In this document: positions 1 to 6,803 of the stretch, piece after piece
Layout: each line of letters begins with the position of its first letter
How positions within the stretch are numbered: position 1 is the first letter of the stretch
Assembly: GCA_011046055.1 (NCBI GenBank)
Contig: DSBN01000248.1
Span: forward strand, 1 to 15,671
Length of the DNA: 15,671 nt
Origin: Sediminispirochaeta sp.
Lineage (GTDB): Bacteria > Spirochaetota > Spirochaetia > DSM-16054 > Sediminispirochaetaceae
Direction of reading: 5' to 3'
The notes under the pieces: model-generated
Seen by the model: only the letters and a program-made list of their open reading frames with translations
The model's database searches: none
Told to the model about the DNA's origin: nothing
Program-made: the position numbers and the translations under genes

Positions 1-2441
1 CCATAGAAGAGCTGCGACAGGTGATCCTCCGAAGCTCCCCCTCTCTGGTTCGGCTCAGCGATATCGCCGAGGTGGAGTACCGGGACGACGACTCGGCCTC
101 TCGAGTCTTCATCGATGGAATGCCCGGTATTTACATTCAGATTCAGAACGAGAGCGGGAGCAATTCCGTCCAGGTTGCAAGGGCGGTACGCCGTTCACTG
201 AGCGCCATCAACAACGACCTGCCCGAGGGGATCGAGCTCCGGGTCCTCTCGGACACCACCACCATGATCAGATCCACCCTGGAACAGGTAGCCCGAGCCG
301 CCCTGCAGGGTGCTCTTTTGGCCATGCTGGTTCTTTTTGTCTTTCTGCGCAACATCAAAGGCACCTTTATTATAGGTCTGGCCATCCCCATCTCCATCCT
401 GATCACCCTGATGTTTATGTCCCTGTTCGACCTGACCCTCAACCTCCTCACCCTCACCGGACTCGTCCTCGGCTTGGGAATGATCGTCGACGGGTCGATC
501 GTGATCCTGGAAAACATCCACGAGTATCGCAAAAGGGGGGCCAAGCCATCCACCGCGGCGATTCTCGGCAGCCACGAGATGTACCGAGCCATCGTCTCCT
601 CCACCGCCACCACTCTCTGCGTTTTCATTCCGGTGATAATATTTCAAAACGAGTTGGAGATGATGGGCCAGCTCTTCGAAGACCTGGTCTTCACCGTAGT
701 CATCTCGCTGTTGGTCTCTTTAGCGGTGGCCTTGATAGTGGTACCCGCCCTGGCTGGACCGATCATGGGCTTGAACACCAGGATTCAGAAACCCCTGAAA
801 AACCCCCTCTTGCGCGGACTCGACCGCTTTATGGAAGACTCTATTCATGCTCTGGAAACAGGCTATCAGCGGGCTTTGGACTACTGCCTCTCCCACCGGA
901 CCCTGGTTTTGCTCACGGTTTTTGTTATCCTGATCTATTCGCTCCTCCAGTTCGGATCCATGGGTATGAACCTCTTCGTCCGCGGCGGCGCCGACGATGA
1001 GGTAGAGATCAACGTCACCCTCCCAACGGGTACCCACATAGATGAGACCCAGAGAATCATGGACGGACTCCAGGAGGAGATTCAAAATAAAGTCCGGGGA
1101 TACGAGACCATCATCATGTCCGTTGGTTCGGGACGCCGGTTCTGGGGCTCCGGGGGAGGCAACGAGGGGAGCATCCAGATCAACCTCCCCCCGCCGGAAG
1201 AACAGGTGGACGGCCCGACGGATATCCGGGCCAAGCTGGACGACTATATCACCTCGATTCCCGGGGCCCAAATCGAGTTCCGGGCCGGGCGCCGAATGGG
1301 CGGGTCCAGCCCGATAGAGATCGAGGTACTTTCGGATAACCAAGAGGCCGCTTTCTCCACCGCCGAGTCGATACGCAACATTCTGCATCGCCGCATCCCC
1401 GAGGTCCGCGATCCGGTGATTAGTCTCGAAGAGGGGAGCCCCCAGCTGCGCTTCCGTATCGATCGCCACCGGGCCGCTCTTCTGGGCATCTCTCCCGCCG
1501 CCATCGCTCGAGAGATCCGTACCGCCGTCAGCGGGACCCGCGCCGGCAGCCTGAACGAAGGGGGTGAGGAGCGGAGCATAGAGCTGCGTCTTCGCGCGGA
1601 AGACGTGTCGGACTTACCGGATCTGGAAGCGCTCTTTCTTCCCAACAACCGAGGAGATCGCATCCCCCTCGGCAGCATCGCTCGAATCGAGGAGAGCACC
1701 GCCCCGGCGGACATCGACCGAGAGAATCAACAGCGGGTCATCGAAGTCACCGCGGACTTGGTCGAAGGGGTCGCCGCCACGGAGATGCAGGAGATCATTC
1801 GTTCGACGGTAGAAGAGTATCTCATCCCCGAGGAGGGGGTGAGCATCGTCTACTCCGGCGAAGCGGGGGATGTGGAGCGTTTCAGTATCTCCTTTTTGAT
1901 CATCATTATCTCGGCGATTGTATTGGTCTTCGGGGTCATGGCCAGCCTCTTCGAGTCGTTCGTAGATCCTTTCATCATTTTTTTCTCGATCCCCCTGGTC
2001 TTTATCGGGGTCATCTGGATCTACATCTTTTCGGGTGAACCCTTTTCACTCTTCTCGGCGGTTGGTGTGGTGGCTCTGGTGGGCATCGTGGTCAACAACG
2101 GCATAGTCCTGGTAGACTACACCAACACGCTTCGGCAGAGGGGGATGGCGGTCCGCCAAGCCTGTCTTGCCGCCGGACGCAGCCGCCTCCAACCTATCCT
2201 GATGACCACTTTGACTACCATTCTGGGAATGGTCCCGCTGGCCTTTTTCCCCGGAGAGGGTGCCGAAACCGTACAGCCCATAGGAAAGACCATGGTCGGA
2301 GGCTTGAGCGTCGGCGCTTTTATGACCCTCTTCGTGACCCCGGTGATGTATTCGATCCTCAACCGAAGGCACGATCTACGCCGAAGTCGGGATCGGGATC
2401 GACTAAAAAAATTGGAGGAGAGTCTCTATGACCCGATTTGA
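1..2441 (+). CDS. RND-family efflux transporter (AcrB/HAE1-like), 5'-truncated by window edge
   Basis: Inner-membrane pump of the resistance-nodulation-division superfamily, normally driven by ion flux and exporting drugs, lipophiles or other substrates through a periplasmic adaptor. The frame is open from base 3 (visible residues IEELRQ, then GTG at 21), so the true start lies upstream; about 812 residues are visible of a usual 1,000-1,050. TM1 and the first porter subdomains are therefore missing. Visible parts in order: the end of the first porter half, a TM2-TM6 cluster (about 300-780), TM7 (about 897-960), the second periplasmic porter/docking half (about 965-1880) and TM8-TM12 (about 1880-2360). 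The TM4 motif reads GMIVDGSIVILENI (near 477-518) and TM10 reads GIVVNNGIVLVDY (near 2082-2120). Against the AcrB proton relay (D407, D408, K940), D407 is kept, D408 is Gly and K940 is Asn. The 3' end overlaps the next gene by 14 bases. Family assignment is firm; the substrate is not known. Confidence 0.93.
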   Translation, partial: IEELRQVILRSSPSLVRLSDIAEVEYRDDDSASRVFIDGMPGIYIQIQNESGSNSVQVARAVRRSLSAINNDLPEGIELRVLSDTTTMIRSTLEQVARAALQGALLAMLVLFVFLRNIKGTFIIGLAIPISILITLMFMSLFDLTLNLLTLTGLVLGLGMIVDGSIVILENIHEYRKRGAKPSTAAILGSHEMYRAIVSSTATTLCVFIPVIIFQNELEMMGQLFEDLVFTVVISLLVSLAVALIVVPALAGPIMGLNTRIQKPLKNPLLRGLDRFMEDSIHALETGYQRALDYCLSHRTLVLLTVFVILIYSLLQFGSMGMNLFVRGGADDEVEINVTLPTGTHIDETQRIMDGLQEEIQNKVRGYETIIMSVGSGRRFWGSGGGNEGSIQINLPPPEEQVDGPTDIRAKLDDYITSIPGAQIEFRAGRRMGGSSPIEIEVLSDNQEAAFSTAESIRNILHRRIPEVRDPVISLEEGSPQLRFRIDRHRAALLGISPAAIAREIRTAVSGTRAGSLNEGGEERSIELRLRAEDVSDLPDLEALFLPNNRGDRIPLGSIARIEESTAPADIDRENQQRVIEVTADLVEGVAATEMQEIIRSTVEEYLIPEEGVSIVYSGEAGDVERFSISFLIIIISAIVLVFGVMASLFESFVDPFIIFFSIPLVFIGVIWIYIFSGEPFSLFSAVGVVALVGIVVNNGIVLVDYTNTLRQRGMAVRQACLAAGRSRLQPILMTTLTTILGMVPLAFFPGEGAETVQPIGKTMVGGLSVGAFMTLFVTPVMYSILNRRHDLRRSRDRDRLKKLEESLYDPI

Positions 2442-2718
2442 AATAGTATGCAACCAAGCGGTGGAGTCGGACTTACTGGACCTCCTCCCCGAAGAGATAT
2501 CCTATACCCTGATTCCGGCCGTCCTGGGCCGCGGGAGACAAGGGGTACGCCGGGGCGATGCGGTCTGGCCGGAGCGCAACTCCATGGTCATCATCTACAC
2601 CGACCAAGAGGAGCAAAGCGAGTCGATCGTCCGCGTGCTGCGGGCCTTGAAGAAAAACTTTCCCCAGGAGGGGATCAAGGCCTTCGCCTACCCCGTGGAG
2701 AACTTGGAGCTCCTATGA
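2428..2718 (+). CDS. PG0541-family transporter-associated protein (PII-like fold)
   Basis: Small 96-residue cytoplasmic protein resembling the PG0541 family, ferredoxin-fold relatives of PII signalling proteins encoded beside RND transporters. Recognition rests on the N-terminal strand (MTRFEIVCNQAV), the central glycine-rich GRGRQGVRRGD segment followed by WPERNSMVIIY, and the C-terminal helix and strand ending FAYPVENLELL. The ATG lies inside the last codons of the RND gene, in another frame, with GGAGGAG about 7 bases upstream, so translation is very likely coupled. This suggests a partner or sensor acting on the pump; that role is inferred from position. The PII-style uridylylated T-loop tyrosine cannot be identified. 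The family call comes from recalled pattern and context, not a search. Confidence 0.75.
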   Translation: MTRFEIVCNQAVESDLLDLLPEEISYTLIPAVLGRGRQGVRRGDAVWPERNSMVIIYTDQEEQSESIVRVLRALKKNFPQEGIKAFAYPVENLELL

Positions 2719-2728
2719 ATTCTCTATT

Positions 2729-2756
2729 TTGGTTCCGGGCGCTCTAGTAGTATGTT
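2729..2756 (+). promoter_or_regulatory. possible promoter for the TPR-xseA-xseB group
   Basis: A TTGGTT box (2729-2734), a 16-base spacer and a TATGTT box (2751-2756) end 9 bases before the ATG at 2766. Transcription would start almost at the start codon, and no Shine-Dalgarno is visible, so the mRNA would be leaderless or nearly so. The match is modest and could be chance. Confidence 0.3.
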
Positions 2757-2765
2757 AATGACAGT

Positions 2766-3368
2766 ATGAATATGGAAGACGAATTGGCCCGCGCCGACAG
2801 TCTCATCGCCACGGGGATGTATAACGAAGCCATCGAGCTGCTCAACCGAATACTCCAGTACGATCTGGACAGCCCCGAGGCGATCTGGCGCATCGGCGTG
2901 GCCTTCACGGAAAACAAAGATCCCCGTCGGGCGGTCAAAGCCTTGGAGTATTTCTTTCGCTTCGACCCCTACCACCCGCAGGCGCTGGAAGCCTACGGCT
3001 GCGCTCAGTTCAAGCTGGGCAACTACCGTCGCGCCCAGGACTACCTCGAGCTGGCCGAAAAGAGCCTGCCCGAGAGCTCCTCCATCAAAAGAAACCTGGG
3101 GGTGGTCTACAACCAGATCGGGAGAAAAGAAGAGAGCCTGGAGAAGTTCAAGGCTTCCTACGAGCTGAATCCCGAGGATTACCGTACCGAATACGCCTTG
3201 GCTATGGCCTATATTTACTTTCACCGTTATTATGAGGCGGGGATGCTACTGGAGCGGATGCTCTCGCAGCAGCTGCCCACCGATTTTCATTCTCTGGCCG
3301 ACGAGAGCTACCGCTGGGTCCAACACCGTCTCAGCGGTCCCGGTGAAAAAGACACGAATGACGAGTAG
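2766..3368 (+). CDS. tetratricopeptide-repeat (TPR) protein
   Basis: A 200-residue soluble protein made almost entirely of helix-turn-helix TPR units, which act as protein-protein interaction scaffolds. About five units can be placed, near residues 12-45, 46-79, 80-113, 114-147 and 148-181, with typical spacing of small and aromatic residues (GMYNEAIELLNRILQYD, GNYRRAQDYLELAEKSLP, GRKEESLEKFKASYELNPED). There is no signal peptide or membrane segment. An in-frame TAG at 2748 leaves only ATG 2766 or ATG 2772 as starts, and neither has a recognisable Shine-Dalgarno. It ends 15 bases before xseA and is probably co-transcribed with xseA and xseB. Partner and pathway are unknown, and nothing ties it mechanistically to exonuclease VII. 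Confidence 0.88.
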   Translation: MNMEDELARADSLIATGMYNEAIELLNRILQYDLDSPEAIWRIGVAFTENKDPRRAVKALEYFFRFDPYHPQALEAYGCAQFKLGNYRRAQDYLELAEKSLPESSSIKRNLGVVYNQIGRKEESLEKFKASYELNPEDYRTEYALAMAYIYFHRYYEAGMLLERMLSQQLPTDFHSLADESYRWVQHRLSGPGEKDTNDE

Positions 3369-3383
3369 AGGATTTTTTATACC

Positions 3384-4610
3384 ATGGAACTGAGCGCCCA
3401 TGTTTTTCAAGTCTCCGAGCTCACCGCTCACATCAAGGAGATTCTCGAGCAGAGCTTCCCGACCATCTCACTGGAGGGAGAGATATCGAACTTTCGCCCC
3501 GCTGCCAGCGGACACTGGTACTTCAGTCTCAAGGACCGGGACGCGGTGATCCAGGGGGTGATGTTTAAATTTCGCTCCTCCCGGGTAACCTTCCAGCCCG
3601 TCGACGGGATGAAGGTCACCGTCCACGGAAGGTTGAGCGTATACGCCAAACGGGGCAACTACCAGATAATATGCGAGAGCATGGAAAAATCCGGCGAGGG
3701 AGACATCCTGGCCATGCTGGAGGAACGAAAACGCCGGCTCGCCGCCGAAGGACTCTTCGACCCCGACAGAAAAAAGCCCCTCCCCCTTTTTCCCACCAAA
3801 ATCGCGGTAGTCAGCTCCCCCACCGGCGCGGCTCTGAGGGATATCCTCCAAGTACTGGGGCGGCGCTCCTCGGGGCTGGACGTGGTAATACTCCCGACCC
3901 CGGTGCAGGGAGAGGAGGCGGGAGCGAAGATCGCCGCCCAAATCCGACGGGCCAACATGCTGGAGATAGCCGATGTACTGATAGTCGGTCGAGGAGGCGG
4001 TTCGCTGGAAGACCTCCTACCCTTCTCCGACGAAGAGGTGGTGCGGGCGATCGCCGACTCGCGGATACCGGTCATCTCGGCGGTAGGCCACGAGATAGAC
4101 ACCTCACTTTCCGATTTGGCCGCGGATCTGCGGGTTCCCACTCCTTCCGCCGCCGCCGAGATGGTCAGCCGCAGCCGCGAGGAGCTCTACGATCGGGTGG
4201 TCAGGCTGCGGGAGGAGATGCACGGCCGGCTCGAATACAGCATCGAGAGGATCAAGATGCTGGTGGAACGCTTCAAACCGGAGAACCTGGAAGACCGATT
4301 CCGTCAGGTACTACAACCTATTCTCCAGCGCCTCGACGACGCCAAGGAGGAGCTCCTTCGACGGATGGACGATCGGATCACCCAAAATAGACATCGATTG
4401 CTTGTACTGAACGCCGAGCTGCAGGCCAACTCTCCCACCTCTATTCTGAAAAAGGGATACGCCATAGTCAGCACCCGACGGGAGGGCACCATTGTCCGCC
4501 ATCCACGGCAGAGTCCCGTCGGTACGGCCCTGGATATCCAGCTGCACGCCGGACGAATCGGCGCACAAGTAGACACAATACTCTCGGAGGATACTGATGA
4601 AGAAGTTTGA
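3384..4610 (+). CDS. xseA: exodeoxyribonuclease VII large subunit
   Basis: Catalytic subunit of exonuclease VII, a metal-independent nuclease degrading single-stranded DNA from both ends to oligonucleotides, in complex with several XseB subunits. At 408 residues it is within the usual 400-460 range. Order: N-terminal OB-fold DNA-binding domain (about 1-100, with FQVSELTAHIKEILE and LEGEISNFRPAASGHWYFSLKD), catalytic domain (about 125-290) and a charged coiled-coil region (about 265-385) that binds XseB. Family motifs are intact: VGRGGGSLEDL (201-211), FSDEEV (214-219), IPVISAVGHEID (228-239) and DLRVPTPSAAAEMV just after. The ATG follows the TPR gene stop by 15 bases; an AGAGG about 11 bases upstream is a weak ribosome site. 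The 3' end overlaps xseB by 14 bases. Confidence 0.97.
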   Translation: MELSAHVFQVSELTAHIKEILEQSFPTISLEGEISNFRPAASGHWYFSLKDRDAVIQGVMFKFRSSRVTFQPVDGMKVTVHGRLSVYAKRGNYQIICESMEKSGEGDILAMLEERKRRLAAEGLFDPDRKKPLPLFPTKIAVVSSPTGAALRDILQVLGRRSSGLDVVILPTPVQGEEAGAKIAAQIRRANMLEIADVLIVGRGGGSLEDLLPFSDEEVVRAIADSRIPVISAVGHEIDTSLSDLAADLRVPTPSAAAEMVSRSREELYDRVVRLREEMHGRLEYSIERIKMLVERFKPENLEDRFRQVLQPILQRLDDAKEELLRRMDDRITQNRHRLLVLNAELQANSPTSILKKGYAIVSTRREGTIVRHPRQSPVGTALDIQLHAGRIGAQVDTILSEDTDEEV

Positions 4611-4842
4611 GGAGCGCTTATCCCGGCTCGAGGAACTGAACGACAAAATGAAGTCCGGCGATATACCCCTGGACGAGGCGGTGGGTCTCTTTGAAGAGGG
4701 GATAAAACTGGCTAAGAGCCTGGAAAAGGACCTGGAGAAAGTAGAACGAAAAATCGAGATCCTGGTCAACGAGCCCGATACTCCGCAGGACGATGCGAAC
4801 CTGGAGCTCTTTCAAGAAGAGGGAACATCGGATAAGACCTGA
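4597..4842 (+). CDS. xseB: exodeoxyribonuclease VII small subunit
   Basis: Small helical subunit of exonuclease VII, 81 residues, as expected for the family. It shows the two-helix hairpin signature FEERLSRLEELNDKMKSGDI, then PLDEAVGLFEEGIKLAKSLEK, followed by a charged helix (DLEKVERKIEIL) and a short acidic, disordered tail. It coats the XseA coiled coil and is needed for a stable, properly restrained nuclease. The ATG overlaps the end of xseA by 14 bases in another frame, with CGGAGGA and a 6-base gap upstream, so translation is coupled to xseA. It faces the minus-strand small gene, 30 bases away stop to stop. Confidence 0.95.
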   Translation: MKKFEERLSRLEELNDKMKSGDIPLDEAVGLFEEGIKLAKSLEKDLEKVERKIEILVNEPDTPQDDANLELFQEEGTSDKT

Positions 4843-4884
4843 GGCGAAGAGACGGAGTACCGCGTCAGGCGATTATTTCTTATC
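4831..4884. terminator. possible two-way terminator hairpin between convergent genes
   Basis: Inner arms 4838-4846 (CCTGAGGCG) and 4861-4869 (CGCGTCAGG) pair at 8 of 9 positions around a 14-base loop. Outer arms GATAAGA (4831-4837) and TCTTATC (4878-4884) pair perfectly, with an 8-base bulge on the 3' side. The structure covers both the xseB and the minus-strand stop codons. The + side is followed by T-rich ATTATTTCTT, not a clean T run, so strength is uncertain. Confidence 0.4.
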
Positions 4885-5160
4885 CTGCAGGCACTTGGCT
4901 TCGTACTCCAACTTGAGAATCAGGTGGTCCACCGCGTCGAGTTCCTCGTACCGCGATTTGACTTGGATCTCTTGGAGACTGGGGATGTCATCCTGTAGGT
5001 ACCTGACGATCGTGTACCGGGCGCGCTCGATGAGCAGGGGGTGATGGGACTCCTTGAGGTAGTTGAGCAGGAGGTTCTTGCTGCTGGTGCGCAGCTCCAT
5101 CCCCGTCAACTGCTCGATCACGTCGAACAGGGCCTTTATAAATGCGCTATCATCGGGGAT
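4873..5160 (-). CDS. small conserved-looking hypothetical protein, probable AUC start
   Basis: No known family recognised. From ATC at 5160 the product would be 95 residues; from the first conventional start (GTG at 5121) it would be 82. The 5160 start is preferred because a strong Shine-Dalgarno (GAAGGAGGT, 5175-5167) sits exactly 6 bases upstream, whereas GTG 5121 has none, and the added residues (IPDDSAFIKALFD) continue the amphipathic helical pattern of the body (VIEQLTGMEL). The protein is mostly helical and charged, with TSSKNLLLNYLKE and ERARYTIVRYLQDDIPSLQE; no signal peptide, membrane segment or cysteine pair is seen. It is the last gene of a three-gene minus-strand operon and lies in the same frame as the DUF192 gene, separated by that gene's TAG. 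Whether the start is truly AUC needs protein evidence. Confidence 0.68.
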   Translation of the reverse strand: MPDDSAFIKALFDVIEQLTGMELRTSSKNLLLNYLKESHHPLLIERARYTIVRYLQDDIPSLQEIQVKSRYEELDAVDHLILKLEYEAKCLQDKK

Positions 5161-5166
5161 ACGAAC

Positions 5167-5175
5167 ACCTCCTTC
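5167..5175 (-). promoter_or_regulatory. strong ribosome-binding site in front of an ATC codon
   Basis: On the minus strand GAAGGAGGT is followed by GTTCGT and then ATC at 5160. It is among the best Shine-Dalgarno matches in the window and is placed ideally for that ATC. The nearest ATG downstream (5153, another frame) opens only a five-codon ORF (MIAHL, stop), and the next in-frame conventional start, GTG 5121, lies about 45 bases away. Confidence 0.6.
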
Positions 5176-5187
5176 CCCCGGAGCTGA

Positions 5188-5634
5188 CTATCGTTTTTTG
5201 AGCGGACCGAGATCGATACGATCGCCCACCCTGGCTCCGGATCGCGCGAAAGCTCCCTGGGGCAACTCTATCGCGTACCTGACAGCATAGCTCGACTCCA
5301 CCGGTCTTGTCGAGAGGGGGCGCATATGGTGTATCTCTTTTATCGTTCCGTCCCGCGACACGTAGGCGATCGACAGCGGCAGGGGGGTGTCTTTCATCCA
5401 GAAGCTCAGGTGCCGGTCGCGCTCAAAGACAAAGATCATCCCCTCGTAGTCTCCCAGCTCCTCACGAAACATCAAGCCTCGCTGTCGCTCCTCCGGTGTC
5501 GCGGCAATCTCCAGTCGATAGGTATCCGCGCCGATTTGCAGCTCCACGACGTCCAGCTCCTCCTCGCCGCAGGCGGTGATTACCCATAAGGAAAGTGCCA
5601 GCAGTAGTCCCGTGTATCGTTTCGCCCTGTTCAT
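5188..5634 (-). CDS. DUF192-family lipoprotein
   Basis: A 148-residue envelope protein. The N-terminus has positive charges (MNRAKR), a hydrophobic stretch and a lipobox-like ITAC with Cys22, indicating lipid attachment after signal peptidase II cleavage. The body is a DUF192 domain (about 30-145): EIAATPEERQRGLMFREEL, GMIFVFERDRHLSFWMKDT, PLPLSIAYVSRDGTI, a HHMRPLST segment and YAIELPQGAFARSGARVGD, all in family order. DUF192 has no firmly established biochemical role. The ATG shares its A with the TGA of the upstream gene (TGATG at 5636-5632), with GGAG just before, so translation is coupled. The stop TAG lies 27 bases before the ATC of the next small gene, in the same frame. Domain call is strong; function is unknown. 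Confidence 0.9.
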   Translation of the reverse strand: MNRAKRYTGLLLALSLWVITACGEEELDVVELQIGADTYRLEIAATPEERQRGLMFREELGDYEGMIFVFERDRHLSFWMKDTPLPLSIAYVSRDGTIKEIHHMRPLSTRPVESSYAVRYAIELPQGAFARSGARVGDRIDLGPLKKR

Positions 5635-6197
5635 CAGAACTGCTCCAAAAACCGCTCCCGCAGCAGCGACTGCAGGGAACGCTCCTGCCGACGTTCGCGT
5701 CTCATCTCCGTCAGCACCGGCGCGGCGATGTACCTCACGTTCAGCGGCCGTTCCAGAGCCATATGGACCCGTTCGTCCTGCCAGATCGCCCGCTCCGGGT
5801 TCAGGTCATCGGGCTCGCCGTACTTCTCCTGCAAAGTTCGGAATACCGTATAGTACGAGAGAACCTCAGGGTTGAGGTTTAGACTGATACTGAACAGTCG
5901 CCCCTCGGAGAACTGAAAAGCGGCTCGATCGATGTAGTACGCACCGTCGCACTCGATCAACGCCTCGCTCGGCTCACGGAGCAGACTCACGTCCGGCTCA
6001 CCCCGATAGGCGAAGTTTCCATCCAGTTGCAGTTCCTCCCGTACCGCCTCCAGCTCCATTCCCAATCGAATCCGACTGAATCCGTCGGGCAGTGGTTTTT
6101 TCTCTCCTTCGGTCTCCTGCACGAGCTCCTGTCCAAAAACAACAACGGAGAAACACAAGAGTCCCAGCGCCAGAAAGGCAAATCTATCGGTACGCAA
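5634..6197 (-). CDS. secreted protein of unknown function
   Basis: A 187-residue protein with a clear Sec signal peptide (MRTDRF, then FLALGLLCFSVVVFG, probable cleavage after FG near residue 22) and no lipobox, so likely periplasmic. The mature part begins with an acidic linker and then FSRIRLGMELEAVREELQLD, a pattern common in small envelope proteins that sense or bind through a 'GM...V...L' motif; the segment WQDERVHMALERPLNVRYIA and an arginine-rich C-terminus follow. I do not recognise a named family. The start codon is TTG at 6197, supported by GAGGGGAG 6-7 bases upstream and by the placement of the signal peptide; a GTG five bases further upstream opens a different frame. First gene of the minus-strand operon, overlapping the DUF192 gene by one base. 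Confidence 0.8.
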   Translation of the reverse strand: MRTDRFAFLALGLLCFSVVVFGQELVQETEGEKKPLPDGFSRIRLGMELEAVREELQLDGNFAYRGEPDVSLLREPSEALIECDGAYYIDRAAFQFSEGRLFSISLNLNPEVLSYYTVFRTLQEKYGEPDDLNPERAIWQDERVHMALERPLNVRYIAAPVLTEMRRERRQERSLQSLLRERFLEQF

Positions 6198-6225
6198 TTC
6201 ACACTCCCCTCAAATACACGGTTTC

Positions 6226-6254
6226 ATTCTAAGTATCGGAACAATTTCTCGAAA
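6226..6254 (-). promoter_or_regulatory. probable promoter of the secreted protein / DUF192 operon
   Basis: Read on the minus strand: TAGAAT as -10 (6231-6226), a 17-base spacer, and TTTCGA as a poor -35 (6254-6249, three of six consensus matches). Transcription would start near 6219, giving a short leader that contains the GGGGAG ribosome site at 6210-6204. Confidence 0.4.
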
Positions 6255-6279
6255 GATGACGGTGGAAGCTATCTCACAT

Positions 6280-6308
6280 TTGCATTTGCCCCAGCGAGCT
6301 TTTAGAAT
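6280..6308 (+). promoter_or_regulatory. probable sigma-70-type promoter of the formate dehydrogenase operon
   Basis: TTGCAT (6280-6285), an exactly 17-base spacer, and TAGAAT (6303-6308) precede the operon. The predicted start near 6315 leaves a leader of about 15 bases holding only the ribosome-binding site. It diverges from the promoter for the minus-strand operon, their -35 boxes being about 25 bases apart, so one regulator bound between could affect both. The 6198-6329 gap holds no gene. Confidence 0.55.
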
Positions 6309-6316
6309 TTGGGTAA

Positions 6317-6323
6317 AAGGAGG
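6317..6323 (+). promoter_or_regulatory. ribosome-binding site fixing the start at 6330
   Basis: AAGGAGG, 6 bases before ATG 6330. It shows that an in-frame TTG at 6309, which abuts the -10 box, is not the start. Confidence 0.8.
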
Positions 6324-6329
6324 CGTCCC

Positions 6330-6803
6330 ATGGAGATCAACGCCGTCTTAGAAAAATACCCTCCCCTGAGAGAGAACATCCTCAACCTACTGCACGAAAT
6401 ACAGAGTCTCAACCCCTTACAGTACCTGTCCGAAGAGGTTCTGGAGCAGGTTTCAGAATATATGAAGATCACCCGGGCGGAGATCTTGGGAGTGGTGGAG
6501 TACTACTCCATGCTCAGCACAACCCCGCGTGCTCCGTACCTTATTCGCGTCTGCCATTCGCCGATTTGCCGGATGCTCGGCGGTCAGGACCTGCTGGACC
6601 TGCTGCGCGCAAAGCTATCGGTGGACCTCAATGAGCCCAGCCCCGACGGTCTGTTCTATATCGAGACCACCGAGTGCCTGGGCAACTGCCACAGGGCGCC
6701 GAGCATGATGCTCAACGATCGGCTCTACAGCCGAGTCGATTCGGCTATGATAGACGCACTCATAGACAGGCTGCGTCAAAACATTGCCGGGAAGGAGGAG
6801 TAA
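6330..6803 (+). CDS. NuoE-like [2Fe-2S] subunit of NAD-linked formate dehydrogenase
   Basis: Electron-transfer subunit of the 24-kDa NuoE / HydC / FdsG type, 157 residues, cytoplasmic. An N-terminal helical region (about 1-60; MEINAVLEKYPPLRENIL, then YLSEEVLEQVSEYMKI) leads into a thioredoxin-fold domain. The four cluster ligands are present in canonical spacing: C75-x4-C80 (RVCHSPICRML) and C116-x3-C120 (TECLGNCHRAP). Such subunits pass or accept electrons beside the FMN of the NuoF-like partner. The gene is first in a three-gene operon; its TAA overlaps the ATG of the flavoprotein gene (TAATG at 6801-6805). The same fold serves complex I, NAD-reducing hydrogenases and formate dehydrogenases; the third gene decides for formate dehydrogenase. 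Confidence 0.92.
   Translation: MEINAVLEKYPPLRENILNLLHEIQSLNPLQYLSEEVLEQVSEYMKITRAEILGVVEYYSMLSTTPRAPYLIRVCHSPICRMLGGQDLLDLLRAKLSVDLNEPSPDGLFYIETTECLGNCHRAPSMMLNDRLYSRVDSAMIDALIDRLRQNIAGKEE

Noticed and set aside
720..1469. Long minus-strand open frame opposite the RND gene
   Set aside because: Low-complexity translation without family motifs, lying fully antisense to a well-supported transporter; such frames are common in GC-rich genes.
6309..6329. Upstream TTG start adding MGKRRRP to the NuoE-like subunit
   Set aside because: It abuts the -10 box and contains the ribosome-binding site for ATG 6330.
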